NCBI GenBank assembly: GCA_018650445.1
Contig: JABIFX010000023.1
Coordinates: 37,347-101,346, forward strand
Length of the DNA stretch: 64,000 bases
Direction: 5' to 3'
Source of the DNA: Fidelibacterota bacterium
GTDB taxonomy: Bacteria > Fidelibacterota > UBA8477 > JABMPR01
The position numbers and the translations under genes were made by a program. This document shows positions 54,801 to 61,177 of the stretch, one piece after another. Each line of letters opens with the position of its first letter. Within the stretch, counting starts at the first letter, position 1. The notes beneath the pieces are model-generated. The model was not told the DNA's origin. It saw only the letters and a list, made by a program, of their open reading frames with translations, and did no database searches.

Positions 54801-55419
54801 CAATGATGGCCTCAAAAAGACTGGCCATAAGTTCATTGTTGGGAATACCCTGTTTTTGAAGGCTATTTATATCGGTTTCTGCAAAAACTCCACACTTTCC
54901 AGCAACGTGGTGAAGTTTGACACCATGGTAAGCCTGATTCGATAACTCATCTGCAGGGATACGTAATTTAGCATTAATTTTATCTATAACTGCGCCTGTG
55001 CCCCCGGCACATTTATCATTCATACTGGGGATTTTCTTTTTCCGCCCTGTTTCAGGATCTTCCTTAAAAATGATTATCTTCGCATCCTGCCCACCCAACT
55101 CGATAACCGATCCTGTATCAGGATATAATTTCTCAACAGCCAGACAAACAGCATTTACTTCCTGGACAAATTTTGCACCAATATGTCTGGCTACATTTTT
55201 GCCTCCACTACCAGTAATAAAAGCATGGATACTATCTTTAGGAATTGAGGGATGTTCTTCTTCAATCCGCTTTAAGAATTCCAAAACCTTCTCAGGTTGC
55301 TTCGTTTCATGACGCTGATAATCACGCCATAGTATTTTATCTGCTTCAAGATCAACAAGAACCATCTTCACCGTGGTTGAACCCACATCAATTCCAAGTG
55401 TATACTGTTTTCCAGTCAT
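51832..55419 (-). CDS. Double-ATPase acyl-CoA dehydratase activase fused to a DUF2229 domain
   Basis: The 1195-residue protein holds two BadF/BadG/BcrA/HgdC-type ATPase units: 'LGIDVGSTTVKMVLVD' with 'ELGGQDAKIIIF' (unit 1, about 5-270) and 'LGIDGGSTSTKAVLLDKD' with 'CDVGGQDIKIMIL' (unit 2, about 350-600). Each keeps the two Cys that hold a shared [4Fe-4S] cluster in HgdC dimers ('CAGGTGAV' and 'CGVFAETDI'; 'CSAGNGYF' and 'CAVFMQSDI'). A linker with 'CYFCKNKC' follows, then a DUF2229/HgdB-like part (about 830-1130; 'IDPCFPSKLGIPHVHNL', 'DCRACP'). It should use ATP to deliver low-potential electrons to an iron-sulfur partner, probably the next protein in the operon. The true substrate is unknown. 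Confidence 0.85.
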   Translation of the reverse strand: MTGKQYTLGIDVGSTTVKMVLVDLEADKILWRDYQRHETKQPEKVLEFLKRIEEEHPSIPKDSIHAFITGSGGKNVARHIGAKFVQEVNAVCLAVEKLYPDTGSVIELGGQDAKIIIFKEDPETGRKKKIPSMNDKCAGGTGAVIDKINAKLRIPADELSNQAYHGVKLHHVAGKCGVFAETDINSLQKQGIPNNELMASLFEAIIGQNLSVLTRGHTLRPNVLLLGGPNTYIRGMREAWEENIPLVWAERDFPLPEGVDPKSLIIVPDNAQYFAAIGAVEFGKEEEDEVGQYQGYSELEQYINVGRLLEKKGAGHGLSSSTEELESFLEKYKKIPFTPASFIEGQVVEAFLGIDGGSTSTKAVLLDKDKNVLVKAYQLSKGNPIEDTMDIVTSVQEQVELQGATLNILGVGTTGYAKDVLSDVLGADAAIVETVAHTESALQFYDEVDVICDVGGQDIKIMILNNRQVKDFKLNTQCSAGNGYFLQSTSQDFGIPVENYATEAFGAESMPDFGYGCAVFMQSDIVDFQRQGWKKEEIMAGLANVLPKNIWLYVSQIPNLSKLGTNFVLQGGTQHNMAAVKSQVDFIESRFRGKAETANIIVHEHCGESGAIGAGIEAIRLWENGRETTFIGLESSKEIAYQSTTSEDTRCYFCKNKCLRTFIDVKIDHPIEDKDEQFTYKMGAQEPRPVRFYSRSKEKKEFESKVPLEAGAKRLIVGNSCEKGLVEDVNDMREIKKGLDAKLDANPNFIELAAKEIFQSFQPEVISDAIPKIQMTANQKERKSLMENRNKIRIGIPRVLNMYSTTPLFTGYFESLGLPYKNLVFSDYTTEKLYKDGIKRGSIDPCFPSKLGIPHVHNLIYKHHKRKPLDIIFFPMIDDLPTDLKDTQDCRACPTVTGTPETVKAAFIKEGDIFKSEGISYMDTFVNVADKLLFARQMFQAFKDILGLSKVENDRAVAAGYKALDDYTNSQRQRARQVLDQLEAEQKLGLVVLGRPYHGDPGINHEILVEFQKLGYPVFTQDSLPIDEDLLDRLFGDEVKSGVISHPLDISDAWKNSYSENTNRKLWGAKFTARHPNLVALELSNFKCGHDSPIYSVVEEIVEKSGTPIFNFKDLDENKPTGSIKIRVETISYFLTRYLESRLDESATRKEIEAQLEQFRTELSASVTDDEVELQIVDNSSDEYTEKVLTHVDAV

Positions 55420-55460
55420 GACTATCTAATTCCTTAATACATTACTGATAAATGGATTTA

Positions 55461-57263
55461 CTAGGCTACCGCTCCAACTCGCTCATCCATGAGACTTGAC
55501 ACATGCAGGACAAAATTCGCAGCAGTTCCGACAATTTCTTTCTGTTTGGGAACTTTATACATCGGCTTTTTAAGTGAGGGGTGTGAGTCCACATATTTTT
55601 TCATCTCGTCAACAGTCTTACCAGTAGACGCTAATGCTTCCTCAAATTCCTGTTTCGCCTTAATTCTTGCATTTCCCAGGGCCATCTGAACCCGGCTATG
55701 TGCATTAACTTCACCCTCTCCAGAGGTTTCAATTGGCAGATAAATCGCATCTTTATATAATTCGACCACTGCCGCCTGCGCACCATCAGATTGAGTACTG
55801 GGCATACAACCAAAAGGTTTTACACTCAGGACCATATGTGCCAATCCCTTACTGTTGTAATAAATATTCTTTGCTACTTCTAAGTGCCCTTCCCCACCAG
55901 AGGATCTGGTATTATAGAAGGGATGTCCCATCCGCTGCAATTCGTATTGATCTACCAACTCATGGAGACCTGTTCCCAATGACTTTTGTAAGCGAGTATA
56001 TTCACGTTTGAATATTTTCTCCGCCAGGGACATGGTTCCAATTTTCTTACGATAATTAATTTCGTTCTTGAGACGCTGATCAAGTCGCCAGAACGGTGCA
56101 GCTATATCACCAGTGTCAATACCTTTCCGGTCTTGTGCATGCATCTTATATTGGGCCATTAGATACATAATCCAGGTGCCAATAGGCTCCACCAGGACCT
56201 CAGCATTTTCTGATTCCAGAAATCGAAACATATTGAAATTTCCATCTCCTTCAGTGAGCTGGGCCCAAAACTCACCAGTGATTTTTACTACAGGCTTGAC
56301 TCTAAAACGATCGACCTCGATCTGGTCAAACTTATTGCCGGCCTCATTCAACGATTTTGAATACTCTTTTCCCAGGAGTTGATCCATAAATTTTCCAACA
56401 AAATTTACGCTTTCTCCAAATTTGCTACCTGCTAAAAACTTGGTCCAGCTATTATTTACATCAAATGTCTTGCGGTCTCGCATGACATCATGCAAAAAGT
56501 CCAGACTCTCATTCATGACTGCGTCAGTTTGTCCCTCTGTCACCTCATATGGTCGAATCTGGAAACCTACTTCGTTAATCATATCACCCATATTGAAGCC
56601 GTTGATAAGACCGAGAAAAAAATCAATATTCATCTCCAGCCCAGCTTCAATTTCCGATTGACTCAAGCCACCGGATTGTTGAAATAAAATGACTCGGAAT
56701 CCTTCAAAGCCAGAGTTGCGCAGGGCCAGTCTATACTCAGCCTCATACATACCAAATCGACATGGACCACAGGCACCAGCGGTTAATAATACATAGTTGT
56801 CTATAATTTCCTGCCTGGACTGTCCCTTTTTCTCCAGTCCTTGGAGATACTGAATCAAGTTTCCAACCGTGAAGTAAGTGGGATTACACTGGCCATTATT
56901 GCCGTACTCTTTACCCAACTGAAAAGCTTCTACATCAGGTGTAGGTATGGCTTCAGCCTTGTATCCTAGTCCTCTGAGGACACCTTCCATCAGATGTTCA
57001 TGACTCCAGGTCAGGCCACCAAATAGCAGTGTGGTCGTATCCCGTTGTGATTTTAGAAAAAGATTTTCAACTGGTTTTTCAAATTGTTGAATATTGGAGG
57101 TGACCAAACCTGCTTCACGCTCTAGTCTGATTCTCTCTTCTTCTACCCTTTGCTCAACGAAGGATTCTTTGTTGAGTAAAACTTTATTTAAATCCTGTGA
57201 ATGGATGACATTCTGATCTGTTCCAGATGCTGTTGACGGATTAGTAATTCCACTTTCGGCCAT
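55461..57263 (-). CDS. HgdB/BcrC-like iron-sulfur component (CoA-dehydratase D-type, substrate unknown)
   Basis: I choose ATG 57263, eight bases after AAAGGG; the ATG at 57269 is only two bases from it. The 600-residue protein resembles 2-hydroxyacyl-CoA dehydratase D-type and double-cubane-cluster proteins. Candidate cluster Cys occur in 'YGNNGQCNPTYFTVG', 'LTAGACGPCRFGMYE' and 'VKPFGCMPSTQSDG'. 'FGGLTWSHEHLMEGVLRGLG' resembles the first Rossmann-like unit. It would accept electrons from the double activase encoded 41 bases downstream. No CoA-transferase or second dehydratase subunit is nearby, so a dehydratase role is not established. Confidence 0.8.
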   Translation of the reverse strand: MAESGITNPSTASGTDQNVIHSQDLNKVLLNKESFVEQRVEEERIRLEREAGLVTSNIQQFEKPVENLFLKSQRDTTTLLFGGLTWSHEHLMEGVLRGLGYKAEAIPTPDVEAFQLGKEYGNNGQCNPTYFTVGNLIQYLQGLEKKGQSRQEIIDNYVLLTAGACGPCRFGMYEAEYRLALRNSGFEGFRVILFQQSGGLSQSEIEAGLEMNIDFFLGLINGFNMGDMINEVGFQIRPYEVTEGQTDAVMNESLDFLHDVMRDRKTFDVNNSWTKFLAGSKFGESVNFVGKFMDQLLGKEYSKSLNEAGNKFDQIEVDRFRVKPVVKITGEFWAQLTEGDGNFNMFRFLESENAEVLVEPIGTWIMYLMAQYKMHAQDRKGIDTGDIAAPFWRLDQRLKNEINYRKKIGTMSLAEKIFKREYTRLQKSLGTGLHELVDQYELQRMGHPFYNTRSSGGEGHLEVAKNIYYNSKGLAHMVLSVKPFGCMPSTQSDGAQAAVVELYKDAIYLPIETSGEGEVNAHSRVQMALGNARIKAKQEFEEALASTGKTVDEMKKYVDSHPSLKKPMYKVPKQKEIVGTAANFVLHVSSLMDERVGAVA

Positions 57264-57299
57264 GCGCATATCCCTTTACTATTTTATCCCCATACAGAT

Positions 57300-57341
57300 T
57301 GATCAAGTTATTTGATCATCTATATGTCAAGGAATATGCCA
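57300..57341 (-). promoter_or_regulatory. Candidate sigma-54 promoter with adjacent palindrome upstream of the HgdB-like gene
   Basis: On the minus strand TGGCAT-N5-TTGAC (57341-57326) approximates the -24/-12 sigma-54 consensus (TGGCAC-N5-TTGCA), though the -12 GC is GA. Just downstream, TGATCAA at 57300-57306 and TTGATCA at 57312-57318 form a perfect 7-bp inverted repeat. It lies about 60 bases before the HgdB-like start and next to a gene for an NtrC-type activator, which makes sigma-54 control plausible but unproven. Confidence 0.35.
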
Positions 57342-57401
57342 AGTAACCAAATGGTACTATATAAGGGTTTAAGGGTTTTTTGAGGCCAATATTAGAGGGT
57401 C

Positions 57402-57425
57402 TAGTGCAAGTAAATCATTGCACTA
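57402..57425 (-). repeat. Hairpin at the response-regulator stop codon
   Basis: TAGTGCAA at 57402-57409 pairs perfectly with TTGCACTA at 57418-57425 over eight bases. The right arm includes the TAG stop of the minus-strand regulator gene. No T-tract follows on the minus strand, so it is a weak terminator at best, or a regulatory palindrome upstream of the HgdB-like operon. Confidence 0.45.
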
Positions 57426-58808
57426 TCGAATGAATTTTCTAGCATCCATCCCGAGTTGTTTAATTTTTTGCTGGAGGAACTGTCGTTGCATACCCAGGTA
57501 TTCTGCAGCTCTGGAAATGTTCCCGTTCTTTCGGCGTAAAGCTTCGCTAATTAGAGATGTTTCCAGATCATTTGTATAAGCTTGTTTGGCTTCCTTGAAA
57601 TCCCGGCCATTCAAGGAATAACCTACAGAATTCGAATCGCGGCGAAGTAATTGGTTCTCTAGCTGAACATGATCCATTTTATCACCGGATAAGACAACGA
57701 GACTCTCCATAACATTGCGCAATTCACGCACATTCCCTGGCCAGGAGTGATTCATAAGTATTTCACAAACTTCAGGAGTTATGTCGAGGTCATATTTATT
57801 GTTGGCGGTGAGATATTTTTTAAAGAAGTGTTCAGCGAGTGGTAGTATGTCAGATCGACGATCCCTGAGGGGTGGAATCGAAACCTCGACCACACAGATA
57901 CGGTAAAACAGATCCTCTCTAAATTCACCAGATGTGACCAATTGGTGCAAATCCTGATTGGTCGCTGTAATAATTCGCGCGTTACAGGGCACATTGCTGG
58001 TAGAGCCCAGGGGTGTCACCTCCCCTTCTTCCAGAGCTCGTAGCACCTTGGCCTGACAGCCCTTGTCCATATCTCCAATCTCATCCAGAAAGAGGGTCCC
58101 ATTATTGGCTAGTTGAAATTTTCCTGGTGTGTCTTTGTTTGCACCTGAAAAAGCACCTTTTTTGAAACCAAACAGTTCACTTTCAATGAGTTCTCTGGGT
58201 AATGCCGCACAATTGACGGCTATAAAGGGGCCATCGTGTCGCTCACTTTGATCATGAATGTTTTGAGCAACTAATTCCTTTCCTGTTCCACTCTCACCCG
58301 TAAGATGAACCGTTACCTCAGATTCTGCGACCTTTTGAACCGTTTTTTTCAATAACCTCATTGAGGAGCTTTGCCCCACCATCGTATCAGAATCTTCTGC
58401 CAATGTTTCTCGGAGACGTTTATTGTCCAACTCAAGGAATATCTTCTCAGTAGCATGATCCAGAATTTTACGTAATTCTGTGAGTTTATAGGGTTTGGTT
58501 ACATAGTCATATGCCCCGGCCTTCATTGCCTCAACAGCAGATCTTTCAGACCCATGTGCGGTTATCATAATAACCAGAGGTGAATCTTCATTTTTCTTGA
58601 GGAGCTCAAGCACCTCAATTCCAGTCAGCTTTGGCATACTCAAATCAAGTAATACTATATCTGGTTTTTCTGACTGGATTTTTTCCCAGGCATCTCGTCC
58701 ATCAACAGCCTCAATGGTTTGATAGCTATTTTGTAAAGCTCGCACCAGACCTTCACGGGCTACCGACTCATCATCAGCGATCAAAATTTTTAAATGCTTC
58801 GTATCCAT
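57423..58808 (-). CDS. NtrC-family sigma-54-dependent response regulator
   Basis: The 461-residue protein has a receiver domain (about 7-120; Asp in 'PDIVLLDLSMPKLTG'). An AAA+ domain follows (about 145-370; Walker A 'GESGTGKELVAQ', sigma-54 contact loop 'KKGAFSGANKD', Walker B 'GTLFLDEIGDM'). A Fis-type HTH closes it ('GNISRAAEYLGMQRQFLQQ'). The sigma-54 loop reads GAFSGA where GAFTGA is usual, a tolerated change. Its ATG overlaps the kinase stop (TAATG), so the pair is coupled. It probably activates the HgdB-like/activase operon that follows on the same strand. Confidence 0.93.
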   Translation of the reverse strand: MDTKHLKILIADDESVAREGLVRALQNSYQTIEAVDGRDAWEKIQSEKPDIVLLDLSMPKLTGIEVLELLKKNEDSPLVIMITAHGSERSAVEAMKAGAYDYVTKPYKLTELRKILDHATEKIFLELDNKRLRETLAEDSDTMVGQSSSMRLLKKTVQKVAESEVTVHLTGESGTGKELVAQNIHDQSERHDGPFIAVNCAALPRELIESELFGFKKGAFSGANKDTPGKFQLANNGTLFLDEIGDMDKGCQAKVLRALEEGEVTPLGSTSNVPCNARIITATNQDLHQLVTSGEFREDLFYRICVVEVSIPPLRDRRSDILPLAEHFFKKYLTANNKYDLDITPEVCEILMNHSWPGNVRELRNVMESLVVLSGDKMDHVQLENQLLRRDSNSVGYSLNGRDFKEAKQAYTNDLETSLISEALRRKNGNISRAAEYLGMQRQFLQQKIKQLGMDARKFIR

Positions 58809-60916
58809 TATCCCTTTTCCGCCTTTGGCATCCTAACCGTAAACTGAGCCCCACCCTCGGGTCGATTCGTCGCCTTAATACTGCCATGCATATTTCGTAA
58901 GTTTTCTTTTACGATGGTCAATCCAAGTCCAACTCCATCTGGTTTGGTAGTAACGTATGGTTCGAATATATCATCAGGTACGGTTTCAGGTAGTCCCGGA
59001 CCAGAATCATTTATCTTCACCAACACAAAACCAGCTTCCTGACTGGTCTCTACATCCACAATCCCACCCATTTTTTCGCAAGCCTGCATAGCATTAAAAA
59101 TGAGATTAAAAAATATCTTCTTTACCCCTTGAGGTGTTCCAAAAACATAAAAACCCGGCTTTGTATGCAAAACAAGTTTCACTCCATGCAATCTCGCTTC
59201 TGTATGCAAGAGTACTTGAACTCCGTGAAGTACTTCATCAACTGAAACAACTTGTTGGTGCCCACTTTCCGGTTCAGAATATTTTACTATCTCTGAGAGA
59301 ATAAGATTTAAATATTCCAGCTCATTCTCAATGGTTACCAGACTACTCTTCAGGGCTTCCCCCGTGGGCATTTCTTCCTGCATGACCTGGACCAGGGTAT
59401 TAATTGCACTCAATGGATTTTTTATGTCATGAGTAATATTGGCTGATATTTGCCCCAGAGAGGAGAGATTATCCTGGTTGAGCATCATCCTTTCCATGTT
59501 CACCAGTTCTTCGATGAGATTTGCATTTTTTATGTAAATGGCAAGCTGATTGGCAACGGTCGTAACAAGATGAATTTCCTGATTTGAAAAAGTTTTATAT
59601 AATTGCTTACTGGTTACGGCCAGAAGACCGAGGACCACGTCCTTATCTTCACGAATCGCTACAATTAATTCATAGCTGGCTGCTGCAAACTCCTCAGCCA
59701 CCTCTGAGCTGGTCATATTGTAAGTGAGAAGCGGTTCAGAAGACGAATTGAAAAACTGATTGGTTGCCGCAAAGGCAGCCGCTTCTGGTGTATTTGGTAT
59801 AATGATAGACACTTGGTTCACACCCAAAGCATCAACGAGTTGATTACTAATTCTGGAAAAAAGATGATCCAGATTTGTTGATGTTTTTAGCTGTTTGCTG
59901 ATCGTATGCAGGGAATCTTGAAATTTTCTACTCTCTTTAAAAAATAATGCATTGATGCGAGCTTGAATGTGGACGCGGGCCGGTTGGAATAGAAATATCA
60001 ATATCAAAAGGAGGAATAGCTCAATAACCTCCACATTGAGAACAGGATATTGTGAGAGTAATTCGGTCAGATTTTTTATACCAAACCGATACACTAATAC
60101 AATCAATCCAGCCAAAGTAAAGTAGACCAGCGAGGGTCTTACAAATATGTTAATGAATTCATATTGAAGACGATAGTAGGCCAACATCATACCATGAATG
60201 AGAGCTAACAATAAAAATACTAAACGGATGGCCTGGGGAGCAGCACTTACAATATGCAAGCCCCAAAAGCTGATCATAGTTATCAATGAAGTCAGGATCA
60301 TCAGGATACCATTTTGATAAAAATAGTATCTGAAGCGTACCCAATGCCCCATGGCACTCATTTTTAGCGAAATAATTGCAACAATTAAAAAAGCTACTGC
60401 AAGCCAAACGGCATACGATTCAAAAAATATGTGCATTCGGTAGGATGAGAGCTTGAGTGTTCTTAATGAGTTCTCCTGATTTACAAACAGGAAGAATCCT
60501 ATTAAGAATAAGAATCCAATAGAGTGGAGCGATGTAAAGATCACTTCGAAGGCAGACTTACTGACGATAACTTTTTCTGGATCTCTTGTCTCGCAGTAAT
60601 ATGCTCCATAAGCATGGATGAGTAAGGCTGGGGTTATACTGATACCGGCCAGTGTAATGATCCAACCTATACGGTTTACATTAAAGCCTGTATCAAACAC
60701 CAATGTCCGTGGGAAAAGTGCCATAAAATTGCCTGCGAAATAGAGCAGCAATCCCAGAGTAGTCAAGAACACTATTTGCTCCTGACGTTGTTTTAGCGGC
60801 CGACGAAGCATTATATACCCCAGCATAGTATACAGGATTGTACCCAGCAGAGATATTAGGAGAGCGCCACTTTCTATGAGACCAAAGCTTGAGACTTGTA
60901 CTACGCCCATGTTCAT
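58808..60916 (-). CDS. Membrane histidine kinase with GAF domain
   Basis: The 702-residue protein has eight or more N-terminal membrane helices (about residues 10-325), a GAF-like domain (about 340-480), a HisKA domain with 'ANITHDIKNPLSAINTLV' (phosphorylated His) and an HATPase domain ('NLIFNAMQACEKMGGIVDV', 'DSGPGLPETV', 'GVGLGLTIVKENL'). It phosphorylates the NtrC-type regulator encoded next. The signal is unknown; the membrane part lacks a large external domain. Its build is also like the PrsK kinases of exosortase systems, but no exosortase or PEP-CTERM gene is in the window. Confidence 0.88.
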   Translation of the reverse strand: MNMGVVQVSSFGLIESGALLISLLGTILYTMLGYIMLRRPLKQRQEQIVFLTTLGLLLYFAGNFMALFPRTLVFDTGFNVNRIGWIITLAGISITPALLIHAYGAYYCETRDPEKVIVSKSAFEVIFTSLHSIGFLFLIGFFLFVNQENSLRTLKLSSYRMHIFFESYAVWLAVAFLIVAIISLKMSAMGHWVRFRYYFYQNGILMILTSLITMISFWGLHIVSAAPQAIRLVFLLLALIHGMMLAYYRLQYEFINIFVRPSLVYFTLAGLIVLVYRFGIKNLTELLSQYPVLNVEVIELFLLLILIFLFQPARVHIQARINALFFKESRKFQDSLHTISKQLKTSTNLDHLFSRISNQLVDALGVNQVSIIIPNTPEAAAFAATNQFFNSSSEPLLTYNMTSSEVAEEFAAASYELIVAIREDKDVVLGLLAVTSKQLYKTFSNQEIHLVTTVANQLAIYIKNANLIEELVNMERMMLNQDNLSSLGQISANITHDIKNPLSAINTLVQVMQEEMPTGEALKSSLVTIENELEYLNLILSEIVKYSEPESGHQQVVSVDEVLHGVQVLLHTEARLHGVKLVLHTKPGFYVFGTPQGVKKIFFNLIFNAMQACEKMGGIVDVETSQEAGFVLVKINDSGPGLPETVPDDIFEPYVTTKPDGVGLGLTIVKENLRNMHGSIKATNRPEGGAQFTVRMPKAEKG

Positions 60917-61129
60917 CTAAGTTTTTTCCACTATCATCGGTAGTCTAAAGGTTCCTCATCATTAATCCACATCTACTAATTTCCGCCCCATTTGATCTCA
61001 TCTTTTCACTGGATGGAACGATAAATTACACACTTTTTGAATTTCAAAATACCCGCACTGGACGAATAGGCAAGCAGGAATCTAAGGTTGACTGTTAGGA
61101 GTAAAATGAGCTAAGAGCCACATATCAAA

Positions 61130-61158
61130 AAGCCCCAGACCAATGCTGGGGCTTCCTT
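61130..61158 (-). terminator. Terminator of the beta-helix protein gene
   Basis: AAGCCCCAG at 61130-61138 and CTGGGGCTT at 61146-61154 form a perfect 9-bp stem with a seven-base loop. On the minus strand a T-run follows, ending the gene whose stop is at 61178. Confidence 0.85.
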
Positions 61159-61177
61159 AATTGCTTCTTATACCTAT

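Noticed and set aside
57423..60916. PrsK/PrsR exosortase regulatory pair
   Set aside because: The kinase build is similar, but no exosortase, PEP-CTERM or exopolysaccharide gene is present, and the exported proteins carry a different sorting tail.
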